NCBI GenBank assembly: GCA_023101725.1
Contig: JALJCO010012814.1
Location: 338,962 to 402,961, forward strand
Length of the DNA stretch: 64,000 nucleotides
Direction: 5' to 3'
Source of the DNA: Atherinomorus stipes
Taxonomy: Eukaryota > Chordata > Actinopteri > Atheriniformes > Atherinidae
The notes under the pieces were generated by a model. That model did no database searches. It saw nothing but the letters and a program-made list of their open reading frames with translations, and was not told the DNA's origin. The translations under genes were made by a program, and so were the position numbers. Shown here in pieces: positions 1 through 13,300 of this stretch. Each line of letters begins with the position of its first letter. The first letter of the stretch is position 1.

Positions 1-134
1 CTTCGTAATTCTCTTCAGTGTTTCAGGCTTGGAACTTTTTTCATTTCTGTCATCACTTTTAGATTTTTTTTTTCTGTCTCATGTCTCACTGACTGTTGAA
101 CCTCAGGGTTGTGTTATTGTGCATTAATCTAGCT

Positions 135-324
135 CAGTGTTTCCCTACTCCAGTCCTAAGGACCCATTGCCCTCCATGTCTTTAATGTGATTCAGATTTA
201 TGAACTTCCTTCTCTTTTGAAAGTCTTTTAACGAGCCTTTCATTTGATTCAGGTGTGAAAAATTAGGGTTCCCTCCAGGACATGCAGGGCAGGGTGTCCT
301 GAAGACTGGAGTTGGGAAACACTT
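135..324. mobile_element. hAT-like MITE, degraded
   Basis: The left end cagtgtttccctactccag and the right end ctggagttgggaaacactt are inverted copies of each other. The interior has the layout seen at 54080-54292, including 'ttgattcaggtgtg' and 'catgcagggcaggg'. This is a common short non-autonomous hAT-type repeat of fish genomes. No clean 8-bp target duplication is visible, so it is older or its edges have decayed. It has no coding capacity. Confidence 0.6.
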
Positions 325-892
325 GCCCAAGTGCACTGGAATTCAGTGCGTAGTGCGCACTGTGTACTTCATCTGTAGTGCACACTATTGTTGCTAAATG
401 CTGACCCAAACAGAGCACTGCACTTACAGGAAGTGACGGACTAGCATTGCCCGCTAACATGAGCTAACTCTACTGAGCAGGTATAACCGTCGCCTCAAAA
501 AAATGCCCAGATCATAACTGTCATCAGGGAGTAAGCAGCTTGGTAGCATGCCACAGTATACATTAGTAATTATGTCTAAATCATTCATAAACATCACTTA
601 AATCAGTGCAACACCACCTCAGATGCAGCAGGGGTCGCCTCCGCTTTGTCCACCGCCATGATTCAGCTCTGAAAGCAGTTCGAAAGTCCCGCCTCTTCCA
701 CTACGTCAGCAAGATGGCGTCCGTTTAGTGCGAGTAGTGTGCTTCATTTTGCACTTGTTACATCCTTAAATGACAGCATGAACGCACAACACACTAAAAA
801 AAAGGTTGAAGTGTTTGAAGTGCTCAAGCGCGCGGTTTGAGACACGGCCACTGATCTAGCTGATGTCATTAGTGAGCTGCGATCCTGATGTT

Positions 893-1413
893 TTTTGTTT
901 TTCTAAAAAACTTTATTCCAAGACGGCAAAATACAATACAGAAGGCACTTTTTCACCAATTCACCAATCACCCAAACATTAACTTAGCTGAAGCAGAAAT
1001 GACTCCATCAAAGCCATAACAAAATACAATAAATAAATACAAAAAGGCACAATGACAGAAAAGGACAGAAAAACAAACAAATAAATAAATAAAAAGAATA
1101 AAAACTGCATACAAATAAGACAGGGCTTTATCATAATAAGTCAAAATGGTCCAACAAAGAAAATACTTTGATTACATGTTTACTTTTGATCATGTTCAGT
1201 GATTTAGAGTGTTAAGCTCATTCTTCCAATGATTAAATTGGGGCTTTTGAAGTATCTACATCTATGTATAAAGAATTTTCCAATTAAATCAAGAAGTTTC
1301 CTAAATATTCAAGTGAGTTATCATCGTCTTCAAAACCATATGACACCAAAATATCCGACAGTGGGGGAAATACAATGTCCTTTCAACGTAGCCAGTTTTG
1401 TAGTTCTGTCGGT
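893..1413 (-). mobile_element. 5'-truncated L1-like LINE, 3' end only
   Basis: Read on the minus strand, 1320-1200 gives a frame with IGKFFIHRCRYFKSPNL that ends in a stop. This resembles the C-terminus of the reverse-transcriptase ORF2 of teleost L1/Tx1 LINEs. It is followed by an AT-rich 3' UTR and an AATAAA near 905-915. The insert is bounded by TGCGATCCTGATGTT (878-892) and TGCAGTCCTGATGTT (1414-1428), matching at 13 of 15 positions including the last ten. This fits a target-site duplication. Only about 520 bp remain, so it is a dead copy truncated at its 5' end, as is typical of target-primed reverse transcription. Confidence 0.75.
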
Positions 1414-2045
1414 TGCAGTCCTGATGTTCTAGCAGCTACAGCTAGATTCATGAATTATTTCTGAATGAATGCCGCACAAAAGTTACTATTGCATTTAAAG
1501 AGTTCATTTGCAAAAACAGTTAACCACTATTTAGAAAAAAATGGAGTTAACTGCTTCTCGTCACTGTTGGGTACAAACCTCCTATCTCCATTCAACATCA
1601 TTAAAACCCTCATCTTCATGCGAGTGTGATTCGGTGAAAATATTCAAAAAGTAAATGAAGAGTTTATTTGCAGAAGCAGTTAACTCAGTTAACTGCGAGT
1701 GTCTGTATTCTGACAAGCTCTCAGGGAAAGCATCCACAGGTGATTACTAGCTTTAGCAACCATTAAACTCAGCCATATGCGGTCAGCGCCATCATGGCCG
1801 CTCACTACGAGCGGGTTGTGAAAGAAGCAGCAGGTTCCCATCTACCTGGCTAGAACAGACAAGCATCTCACTGATCTATGGGATGCTGTTACCAGGCTGA
1901 CAAGTTAATCCAGCACACAGTGTGCAGTGCCACTCTGAGTTAGCCGTGTTGCTTTTGTCTGTAATGAGGACTGATGGAGAGCAGAGAATGAGGGACCCAG
2001 CTGGATGGCGGAGCTGGTAAATAACTTAACAATGAAACAAACATC

Positions 2046-2046
<1 letters not shown>

Positions 2047-2087
<41 letters not shown>

Positions 2088-2095
2088 GTGTGTGT
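2047..2095. repeat. (TG)n microsatellite
   Basis: A TG dinucleotide run with a single TGCG interruption near its right end. Open frames across it on the minus strand (poly-Thr-His) are artefacts of the repeat. Confidence 0.95.
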
Positions 2096-5000
2096 AGGGC
2101 CCAGCACTCACCTTTTCCTAAACATAATAAAAGACATGTAGCCCCAGATTTTCAGTCCGTTCTACGCCATCAGTCATCCAGTTGTCTCGTGTTTATCAAG
2201 AAAAACATAACATATTGTTAAGAAAGAAGTTTTTGTTGCATCTAGCCCGTATAACACCATGAAATAAATGCAAGCCAGATCTAGAGGCCTGCAAATGCCT
2301 AAAAACTCACGCACAAAACATAAACAGCTGATTAATAAAACAATGAAAATAACCAAAATGGACACAAATTAAAACAATGTGATGTTAATGCCTCACTTTA
2401 ATCTGTAATCCCTAAATTTCAGCTGGACCCCATTTTTCCATGAGCTGTATGATCCTTCTGATGTTGTGGAGAGGGATAATAGCTGTCTTGTTTTTCAAAG
2501 TATGATGCAAGGTCTCTCTGGACCTGTGCACTTCTGATGTAAAGCATACATGTTCAACATTTGAAAAACAACAGATAAATTTAATATTAAAAAGTCCAAC
2601 TTCTAATTTCATTTTGGCTCACAACAAACAAAACCTAAAAGACAATTTGTGGCCTTAGCACAGCATTTGCAACTCCTTTACTCAGTTACATAGTATTATA
2701 TGTGCAAATCTTAAATGATAAAATCCAAACTTCTTATTTATTTTGTCCTTGTAATACAGCAGTAGACTTTATCTTTGGTCTTTACAGCATTGTTGCGATA
2801 AAGCAGATGTCCTTTGTGTGTCTGCACAGATAGGATCTTTGCTTGGGGCAAAGCACTCCTTAAATCCAGTATTTCCACAAACACAGGCACGGATAACTGA
2901 ATCAGAAAGCTACTCAACTGCAATCACAAGTTGACCTAACCCACTGTAGTCATAGCAGCATAGCATACAGTAAGCAGGCAGAGGCCAGATTTCATTAGCG
3001 GCTAACAAATTCCTCACTCATTGTCTAAAAACCCTCCTCAGAAGTACAGATGTGACCTTTTTTTTTTTTCTTACAATGTAAAAATTGTATGTTTCTCAAA
3101 GGACAAACCTTAATCAAGAAGTGACATATCAGCCAGGTGTTTAGTGTGAGATGACTAATAAGTAAACTGTGTTGACTCTGCCACTCAGTCCACCATCATC
3201 TAAGTCTAACCTGCAGGTTGGCTTTAGAAGTGGATCGATACCGGCTCTGATTGGGTTGTGTTCAAGCCGCACGGCCGAGACGAGCCTCCCCCGAAACCAA
3301 TTAGATGCTTTTTATCGACTTGTGGAGCAAATGTCCCCGACCGGAGGAGCTCTGCGCAGCCGTGCAGTTCCCTGGTCCTCACCAGTGCTGACAAGTTGTT
3401 GAAATGAAATGACTCCTTTCCCCCTGCTCTCCTCTTCTGTGCAAAGCCTCTGCTGGCCGTGACAGATTCAGCCAAGGGTGTTTTCTGCAGAGGCACTTCT
3501 TTGTCTGAGGCTAGCTTTTATGCAACCAGCTAGAGACGAGCAAATTCTCTTTGATAGGGCATTTTAGAAGCAATAACTTCTTTGGAGGGAGTTTGCTTTT
3601 AATCTAAAAGTTTAACAGTGGGCAGACAGGCATAAAAGTTCTGTTTGTACTTTGCTGGAGTGTCTGTGCGATCTCATTCCTGCAGTTTCTCCATCTTTCT
3701 AGTTTTCTCATCTTCCTGTCCTCATTGTTTTAACTGCCATTAAATGCCTGAAAAGTTACACTGGATTGAATCGATGCGACCGAACCCTGCAGGAAAATCC
3801 AGTAATGGCTTCATGCATTAGGCGGTGAAGAACTGTGAATGGATTAATTGATTTCTCTGTGGTGCAGCGATGGCGATGCATTAATATCCATTTAAAAGCA
3901 TTTGCACATGAATTAAGCTGGAAAAGAATTATTCACTCTGTCAGAGTTTTCTGTGAGCTTTTTATCCTTAGGTCTGTGTGGCCTTATCAGTCAGTTTAGC
4001 AGGACAAACTCTGACTCGGTGCTGTTGGTTATCCGGTGTTTAGGCGGTCAAACTGAGTTATCTGTGTCACGGAGAGCCCGACATGAATTCAGAGTGCTTT
4101 CAAACCAGGGGGAGCGCTGTGGCACAGGGACAGAGCGGCATATTAATGAGAGGAGAGCAGAGTTGGATTGGCGGCACAAGTACAGAGAGCCTTCTATGAT
4201 GAATATATCCCAGCACTAGATAGTTGTCAGCATCTCATCATGCTGTTTGTGTGTTTAAATAGCTTTGAATAAAGCTTAATTACAGGGGTAACTAACATTT
4301 ATGATGTGAAAGATTATTTTACTCATTCAGGTTGCACTCACAGGTCATCCGTGAGCAGCATTAAGTTCATTAAGTTATGAGTGGCAGCAAAAAGTAGATT
4401 AAACTATTGACTAACATTTCAAGATGCTATCATTTGTTTTTTTGCGTAAGACATTAAAATAATAATTAAAAAAAATCAGTCATGGAGTTTTATGCCCGAC
4501 CAACAGCCCAAAACATTTTCCTGTAAGACCTTGAAAAACTAATTACGACATGAAACAATATTTCTGAAATCTGAGGGATTTTCAGGAAAAAATTACATAA
4601 TTATCAATATTCATTAAAATCTTTCATTCTAAGCCTGAATTAGAAACTAAACAACCTGAACTTCTGAATTTAGGCGTAATACATTTCCCTTAATGTTAAT
4701 CAGCTTTATTTAAACATATTAAAGAGCTTCTTATAATATTTCTAAAACATTTCCATCAAGTATAACAGGATTTAAAGGGAGCAGCACACAAACATTGCAT
4801 CTAGAAATGAGTTGAAATTCAACTTTCAACTTTATTTGTATAGCGTCCATTCATGATTTGAAATGCAGAACACTGGAGCAATCTTCCAGTGTTTTGCATT
4901 CCTGCATGATGACTCCCTATGTAGATGGAACAGTTGAAATTTAGGTCCAGTAACGGACAGTAGTTGGGTTTATCAAGACAAAGATGTGTCATCTGACAGT

Positions 5001-5715
5001 ATTTTTGTTCTTGAACTCACTTCTGTGTCAGATTGGATGACAACTGAACACGATGTCTCCGTTATAGCCCCCCAAAATGTGAAAGGAGCACAGAAAAGAG
5101 GTAAAAACAATGTTATTGCATATGCAGTATATATACAGTATCTTCCCCCACAGAGCCATTTATCAGCTAATAAGAAAATAATATAATCTTCCATCCAAAG
5201 TGAAAGTGCTGCTATCCATTCAGCCCATGAACTAGTTTGAATCATCTACTGAAGAGGCAGTGATAACGTTGCTGCTTAGAGATAGTGGGCTTAAAGTAGT
5301 AAAGTAGCAGGATGAGACATCAAAGTTGTAAAGAAAATATATGATATGATATGAGCTATTACCAAACTATATACATTTGACTTTTAGAAAGTTCCGATGC
5401 TCACCATGCTTTTATCTTCTGCAAGTGCCTTTCTGTCTCTGCCCATGTTGCATATTTATCCAATATGAAGACCTTGTCAATATAAAACTGCAACACTGGT
5501 GTCTTACTCATGAAAGCTGAGATTAGCATAGTGGCACCACTGGCAGCTACACAAAGAAAACCCTGCACTCCACACAGCCTGAAAAACAGGCAGTCAGGTT
5601 TGACCCACTGACGGCCTCTCCTCTGTGACACCAAAATGAATGATGCTGATGGTAGAAGTTTTAGCTTTGCTGCTTTACATCACATGCATTAATCTCTCAG
5701 CTTACAGCTAGTTAT

Positions 5716-6085
5716 CAAAGTTCAAAGTCATTTATTGTCGTTCCACTTTGTTAGACATGACAGAACAAAATTTTTACCCAGGTCCCAGATAAAAAAAAAA
5801 CAAAAAAACAAAAAGAAAAACTAAGAACAGGCACAATCTAAAAGCAGACATTTCTATTGACAGACATTCACAAAGATGTCAGTATAAATAGTGCATGAGA
5901 GGCAGCAGATAGCATAAAGGTGTGTAAAAAGGCCACTAATGTGTGCATAGACTTAAAGTGCAAGTCAGTACTTTGTTACAGGTAATGCTTGAAGGGAGTT
6001 CACCAACCTCACCGCTTCAGAGAAGATGCTGGATCTCAGCCTTGATCAACAGTCCTGGTCGTATTCTTCCTCCCCAGCTCATATC
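5716..6085. repeat. Interspersed repeat, retroelement-derived type
   Basis: The segment opens with 'gttcaaagtcatttattgtc', passes through an A-rich part, and ends with 'ccgcttcagagaagatgctgg' and 'ctcagccttgatcaacagtcctgg'. This resembles a widespread fish repeat whose text is roughly 'cttcggggaagaagctgttcctcagcctg'. Class and exact ends are uncertain from sequence alone. It is diverged and has no intact frame. Confidence 0.5.
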
Positions 6086-6218
6086 ACTGACCACTCTGCA
6101 ACCCTGACATTGATTTATGGCTCCTTTCTCCATTATCCATTACCTGCCACACAGTCTCAAAGCTGATATTGTGTGTAACCAAACACTATTTTGACTATCC
6201 TTCACCACATCCCCTGTC

Positions 6219-6220
<2 letters not shown>

Positions 6221-6250
<30 letters not shown>
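6221..6250. repeat. Poly-C run (poly-G on minus strand)
   Basis: Thirty consecutive C bases. The complementary strand could form a G-quadruplex. Its length is likely unstable in assembly and in populations. Confidence 0.95.
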
Positions 6251-6607
6251 ACCCCTCTTACCCCCAACACACTTAAGTCCCATATAAGGAATTATCGACT
6301 ATAGTCCACCCACAACAGTCAGTAGGCTGGGTTCTATGGAGGATATCACTCAGAAGTAATTGACCCTTTTCTGCAGTGGTAGCACACTTGGGATCAATAC
6401 TTTGCCTGCAGCAAAGGATCTTCTCATGGAGGATTCATCTCAGTTTACATTTAACCTTGAATTGAATTGAAGCACCGGAGATGATTTTATTATCTGTTTC
6501 TTATCTGCAGGTTGTGTGTTTTAAGCAGTTTTCCAGGGTAGTAGATGTTTTGGTCTCAACCTCTTAGAGCATTCACTGACACCGTCCCTTCCTGTTTCCC
6601 TCTGTAG

Positions 6608-6706
6608 GGGAGCAATGTAATGGAGGACCAGGACTTGAGAGAGATTGGAATCACTGACCCAAGCCACAGAAAGAAGATCCTGCACGCGGCTCGTTCTTTA
6701 CCAAAG
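6608..6706 (+). CDS. anks1a: anks1a exon: end of SAM1
   Basis: Flanked by ctctgtag and gtgatg. It encodes [18 protein letters not shown] and [14 protein letters not shown], the last two helices of the first SAM domain (33 codons, phase 0 at both ends). Confidence 0.93.
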
Positions 6707-7281
6707 GTGATGGATCACTGACACCTTCAGACTCCTTCCATGTTAGCTTAGAAGGTGCCGATACCAAAGCCCTAGAGGATTGGTATAAGGTTAGAAATCA
6801 TTCCTACATGGGTGCACTTAAGGGTGGTTTTCCATGACTCTGCTGAGTAGTTTTATTGTACTTGGCTGCTGAATGGACAACAGATTTCTAATTAATAATA
6901 AAAAAAAATAAATAAAAAAAAACGACTGATCACTTCTTACATTCACATATATGATAAACTAGAATTAGTCTGCCACAGATCTCTTCTAGACTATAAAGTG
7001 ACCAGTTATGTACAACTTCTTTATTTGTATTCTGACTTTTACATAACATAATGACCACTTTTATCCTGCCAACTTTAGCTGTGGAGTGTTGTTTTTGGCA
7101 GCTATTTGAGTTTTAGTTTTAGTTTTAGTTTTTTTGAAAAAAATTTTTTTTATTTTTTTTTATATTTTATAAAATTTTTTTTATAATATTTTTATAGTTT
7201 TTTTATAAAAAAAAAAAAAAAAGTTTTAATTTAATTTTAGAAAAAAAAAAAAAAAAAGTTTTAGTTTATTTTTTTTAGGTA

Positions 7282-7330
<49 letters not shown>

Positions 7331-10300
7331 AAAAAGGTAGAAAAAAATAAAAAAATAGTATATGATAAAAAAAGAAAGAAAAAATATGATTAAAGGAAAG
7401 TAAAAAAAAAGTATAGGGAGAGGAGAGTGAATTGTGTTGTATTATAATAAATTTGGGTGAGGAGAGAAATTTTTTTTTTTTTTATATTATATTGTTTTTT
7501 TTTTACTTTCAAGGGGAAGTGAATTTTTAATATGTTTTTTAAATAAAAATAAAAATGTTTATATATGTTAATTAATATGTAATTTCCTTAAAAAAAAAAA
7601 TTTAAAAAAAAAATAAATTTTAAATTTAAAAAAAAAAAAAAGAAAAAGTTTTTAAAAAAAAACCAATAAATTAATTGAAAAATAAAGTAAAATATAGGGC
7701 TGCAAAAATATTAAATTACTAAACATATGGGAGAGAAAAGCGGGCTCTTTAAAAACCGACACAAAAGAGGGATTCTTTCGGAAGGACTAAAAAAGAGAAC
7801 TATGGGAAGGAAATAAAAAAGACGGGCTAGAAAAAAAAACGAACTCCGATGAAGGAGGGCCAAGCAAAGAGGGCTGACCGCAGGGTTAAAAGGCGAAAGA
7901 GACAGGAGAGCAGAAAGAGGGGGGCAACAAAAAACTTAGAAAAAAAGATAAAAAAAATAATAATAAAAGGGGGAAAATATATAGTGGGGGGGGGGGGGAA
8001 TGGTTATTTTTGTAGAGGGGGTAAAAAAAGGGATGTTGAAAAAGGAGAAGGGGGGGGGGGGAAAAGAGAAAGAAGAAGAAGAGATAAGAATAGAAAATAA
8101 TAAAAAAAAGGAAAAATGAAGAGGAAGGAATAAAATAATATGGAGGGAGGAGGGGGGGGGGGGGAGGGGAATATAAGGATTATCATTCTAAACTATAGAA
8201 GAATAGAAGAGCTGTGTACATTTAAGGTCATTTAAGGACATTCAAAGAATTACTGAAGCAAAGCCACTGAAAATGATGGAAAATTGGTTATTCATTATTG
8301 ACCCATTCCTCTGGCTGGATCTCTTAAAGCATCTGTGACAGATGAAATTTCCTCCTGCAGGTGAAAGCGCTGGGCTGTGACGGCAGCAGCTCCCTGTCCT
8401 CCTGGCTGGAGAATCTGGGTCTGAACGAGTACTTGCACAACTTCCTGGCCAGCGGCTACCGCAGCCTGGACTGTGTGAAGAACCTGTGGGAGCTGGAGAT
8501 CGTCAATGTGAGTCGCAGTGACGTTGGTGGGACTGTGAGGAGCATCGGAGGGTGAAATTAGTTTTCAGCTGTGTTAAAAAAATTCAGTTTGACAGTTCAA
8601 ACTCTGAAGGTGAATATGCAGACACTTGGGGGCATTTCCAATGCCAGATTTTAAGAAGTGAAAGCTGGAGGGTTGGTGGGGAGGTGCTGTGGGGGTTTTG
8701 GAAGGGGGAGGGGTTCATGGGGGTGATGCTGGGCTACGTCTGGTGGCGAGATGAAGATGTGATGGGTAGGAGATGGCGGGCGGGGCTGTTAGAGAAGGTG
8801 GAGCTGCTCACATACATTTATGATCGGGGCAATGGGGTCCTCTTATACCCTGTTTCCGGGGCTCCGCTGGGGTGGGGGAGGGCAGAGGGGGTGATTGCCC
8901 CATAGACCAAGTGTGTTATGAGTACGAATGCTTGATATTGGCTTCTTTTTTTTTTTTTTTTTTTTAACTGATATCAGATATGCCAATATTGTCTAACTCT
9001 TAATTTCCGATATACCGAACTGTGCAGACAACTGTAAGGTTGCAACTCTCATGTTTTGACTTTTGGAGTGAGAGGAGAAGTCGTTGAAGAGTTAGGTGTA
9101 TAATGTATTTTTTGGACTATGAGGGCAGGGTCATATTTGGCATGATTGGTTTAACTGACCGGGTGTCAAAAGTCTGGTACAAACGGCCTCCGGTCACACT
9201 TACAAAGTTGGAAACTCGCCACTATGCCACCATCTCATGTGACCACATTTGCGTACAATCATTGTGTGCAATCATTGGTAGGAATTTGTATTGTACCATC
9301 TGTTATAAAAAGACAAGGATTTACGTCCTCATGCAGATGAATGAAGCTAGACGGATAGAACAGGCTCAGGAAAAAACAGCTGAAATGGTTGTATAAGGAA
9401 TTTTTAATTAAATTAATATGTTATCTTGTATCAAGTTGGTAATATTCCTTTTTTTCCTTCCAGGTGCTAAAAATCACCCTGCTTGGTCACAGGAAACGCA
9501 TCATTGCCTCCTTAGCGGAAAGGCCTTACGAGGAGCCTCCAGTAAAACCTCCCCGTTTGTCTCAGATCAGGGTGAGGGCTACACACTGCTACTGCAGTAA
9601 TCTTCCTTTCATTTCAGGCTCGCCTACTTTATTTCAAAAATACAAATGTTGCATAGGAATATGCTAAACTAAGAAAAAGTGAGGCATATTCAACATTCAG
9701 GTGAAATTTACAAAAATTATGAAAAAGTTGATGTTACATGATAAATGTAGGGCATGAATCCTGCAATGGAAATTTCTCATCTCAATTTATTTTAACAAAA
9801 GCAGACAGTAATGGGTATACTAAATCATAAAACGTTAGTGTGTCAGCCACTTGTCATGTGTTCGGTGAAGAGATCTGACTAGATAAAAGCGTAACCTGAA
9901 CATTTAGTAGTTGTTTCATGGTTCAGTCACTTCTTTCAGGTTTTTTGTGGTCAACCATCAGCATGTTATGCAATAAATACTTAAACAATGAACATTTTCT
10001 ACATGTGGATTCAAAGGTTTATAGAAAGTGGAATTAAAGGGGTACTGTGTAGCTTTTGGCCACTAGGGTCGCTAAACCTGTAACTTCCCACAGGCCACAC
10101 AACTATCACAAAATTAAACAGTGTATCTGTAATTTGGAATCATGTTGACAGACCACTTTGATCAGCTGATAGCAAAGTCATCAAGCCATAAAGCAAAGGG
10201 CTCCAGGTCACATGATTCAATGAGACTGATCTGCTCCTGAAAAGTTACAATGTCTGTTTTTTTAGGAGGGCAGCCCCCTTGGAGCCGGCATGTGTAAAGT

Positions 10301-13300
10301 TGTATTGACCCCAGAAATCAGTTATCACTTACTGTACATCAGGCCAATGTTTGGGTCAAAAGTTACACGGTATCCCTTTAAGTCCACTGGAAAAGTTATG
10401 ATGCATTAAAGGTTTATTCTGACATCATACAAAAAGCCGAATATCCCTAACTTTTTTGGAGTAGTGTATATGAACTTGCTAACAATCATGTTTACATCCA
10501 TCTCAGAGAAACTAACTGTGTGTGACTCCATCCCAGCAGTACCAGGACCTGCCTGGATCCCAGACTTCTTCTCCGCTCAGTCAGATGGAATCTTACTCGG
10601 GACACTCGATGGACCCTCTGCTGCCTGGAGGAGAGTCGGGCAGGAAGAAAGCGCCAGACGCCGACTATGATGCCGCCCAAAGATATCGCAGTGAGCGACA
10701 CAGACCTCAGGTATAGCCTTAATGTGCATCTTCTGGACCATCTTTACATGATGCTGTGGCTAGAGGAGGACTCTTTTGGTAATACAAGTCATTTTCCCAG
10801 GAGCGATACGAAGAGTGGCATCGAGAACCCCGTTTGACTCTGCGGCCGCCAAGTCTAGCAGCACCATATGCCCCAGTCCAGAACTGGCATCACCAGCCTG
10901 AGAAACTCATCTTTGAATCCTGCGCCTACGAAGCCAGTGTACAGTAGCCCGTTTCTCTACTATGCAAATCATTTTTATTGAATAAATCACAAATGTTTCT
11001 CTCTTGTCTTAATAGTACCTTGGTTCCATGCTTATTAAGGATCTGAGAGGAACTGAGTCCACGCAAGATGCTTGTGCCAAAATGCGGGTATGCAGTAAAT
11101 CTCTCTAGTATCTGAATATGCAGATGATTTTATAGATGATGTATGAGAAGTCTGTAAATCACACTCATGTGGGGTTTTATCTTCAGAGGTCCACAGAACA
11201 GATGAGAAAAATCCCGACCATCGTCCTGTCAGTCACCTACAAGGGTGTGAAGTTCATCGACGCAGCCAACAAGGTCAGCACCCGACTGGCTCTGTGCCCT
11301 CACACCGCCCCGTCTGTGTCCAGTTTGACCCTTTAACCCATCTTATCCTCACTGTCACCTCATGCCTCGAACTCAGGCCAATGCAAACAGATCCACATTA
11401 CTTCCAACTGACACCATGTGCAGCCATGTGTACAAAGTTTTACAAAGCTCACATTTCTTCCTTTTCTGTGGTCATAACTGCCATGCCAGTGAGTTTGCAT
11501 CATGTTTGTGTTTCTGATCCTGCTGATATACAACAGTTACATCCTGCTTTCACTTTTTATGGCTTCATGTTCTGTTAGAGGCGTGGGAAAAGAAAACTTC
11601 CCCTTCTAAATTCACCTCTTGGCAGTTTCAGATCATCACTTCTTGCTTTTTATTTTGCTTTTATACCACTGTGAATTTTTTAATGAAAGGCTAAGAGCTC
11701 ACTTATAATGAGTATTTCTTTTGGTGCAGAACATCATCGCCGAGCATGAGATCCGAAATATATCGTGTGCAGCCCAGGACCCGGAGGACTTGTGCACGTT
11801 TGCGTACATCACTAAAGACCTGCAGACGAGCCACCATTACTGCCATGTTTTCAGCACAGTAGACGTGGTAAGGACTGGAGTTCACCTAGAAATGATTGAT
11901 TTATGCTTGCATGCGGATGTTGCAGAGTCCCCCCCGAAAGCCAGAATGTGTCAGTTCCAACAAACCCATCCTAGACTACTTTAATCAAACTAATAGAAAT
12001 GATTGCTCTTTTAAAGTCAAAGTCACTTCTGATTGCTGATGTGAGTCCTGGATGCAGACATGCAAACTACTGAACAATAAAAGAAAAAACATGAAATATT
12101 ACAGCATTGCGAACGTTCCATCTGGCTTATTTGAATTCCTCCAACATTGCCCGTCATAGTAACGCAGAGGAAATGTGACGGGCTGCATAGTCGACACTCT
12201 TATCTCTAGACGGTCCTATCTCCTCAAGGTGTCATGCTTCAGTTGTGCATGATGGCCTCCTCAGAGACACAGCACCACTCCGACCATGATAAGCAGCCCT
12301 TTATTACCTCTCTGCCCCGCCCCCTGAGATATGATCGTTTTACTTCTGATCTGCCTCATAGAAGTGGAGTAAACTTAACAAAGCAGGGTTTCCTCAGGTG
12401 GCAGTTGCTTTCTGAGTTCTGAGACACCCCCCACACCCCCTTTTTTTTTTTTTTTCCAGCAGCAGCTTGATAAACATCACAGGCTGCAACAAGGCCACGA
12501 TTGTTATTCTGGCCTGCACTGACCATCTTGCAGCTCTCACCAGATACGATCCTCCCCACACACTGAGACTCAGAGCTCATCTCTGCTTGGTGCAGAGGGC
12601 AAGAAGCACATCAAGGCTTCATGGAAACTATGTAGTAATGCACGACACATCTGTCTCTAGGCAGGTTCCCTCTTTCAATTACATACAGATGATTGCAGAG
12701 CTCCACGTCATGTTTCTGTCAAACACAGCTCAGACCATAGCTTTGCTTTTTCAGCCCCCTAAAGCATGTAGAGAATGACTCTTCTCTTCAGTCTAAGGTG
12801 CTTATTCGCATTAATAAGCTGTCATCCACCAGATTTAAGCTATGCAGGATGAATCCAGTTTAGCTCTGCTTCTGCATGTTATGCAAGTTGGTTTTGAAGT
12901 CCTGATGAAAGTCATTTTTTTCTCCTTGCTTTTGTCTGCTGAGTACAGTGTTTTTCTGTTAGCTGGAAAATCAGAGCCCATTAAATTTAAAAGAACTCCT
13001 TGATCTCCGTCTCTGTATAGAACCTGACCTATGAGATTATACTGACGCTGGGACAAGCATTTGAGGTGGCCTATCAGCTGGCTCTGCAGGCCCAGAGGAC
13101 CAAACAGCAGCAGAACCTTCCAGTGGGAACCAGTTCAGAGGTCATCGAGACAAAGTCCAGCCGACCCGTGCCCAAACCCAGAGGCAGCGTACGGAAGTCA
13201 GGGGTGAGTCAGACATCAAGTATATTTGTTGCAGAAGGTTTCAAATAGTGTGGAAAACAGCTGAAGCATGAAAAAAGTTGTAACCTTTGCAAATATCTCG

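Larger units (their letters stand above)
1..6607 (+). other. anks1a: anks1a intron (3' part), no exon seen
   Basis: This is the downstream part of an anks1a intron. Its 3' end is the acceptor ccctctgtag just before 6608. The exon for the first half of the first SAM domain must lie upstream of the window or be too short for me to see. I found no splice-flanked frame resembling ANKS1A here. The stretch holds a hAT-like MITE, a truncated L1-like LINE, a (TG)n tract, an interspersed repeat near 5.7-6.1 kb and a poly-C run, each listed separately. Two similar segments near 1498-1530 and 1660-1690 (both with gagtt-atttgcag-agttaac text) form a short direct repeat. The GC-richer patch at 3230-3400 has no recognisable coding content. 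Confidence 0.6.

Noticed and set aside
3169..3496. Overlapping frames on both strands in a GC-richer patch
   Set aside because: No splice-flanked segment matches the missing ANKS1A SAM1 or ankyrin parts, and neither frame resembles a known protein.
8552..8905. A 117-codon open frame next to the SAM2 exon
   Set aside because: It is G-rich low-complexity intron. The exon clearly ends at the gtgagt at 8508, and the residues (Gly/Trp-rich) match nothing known.
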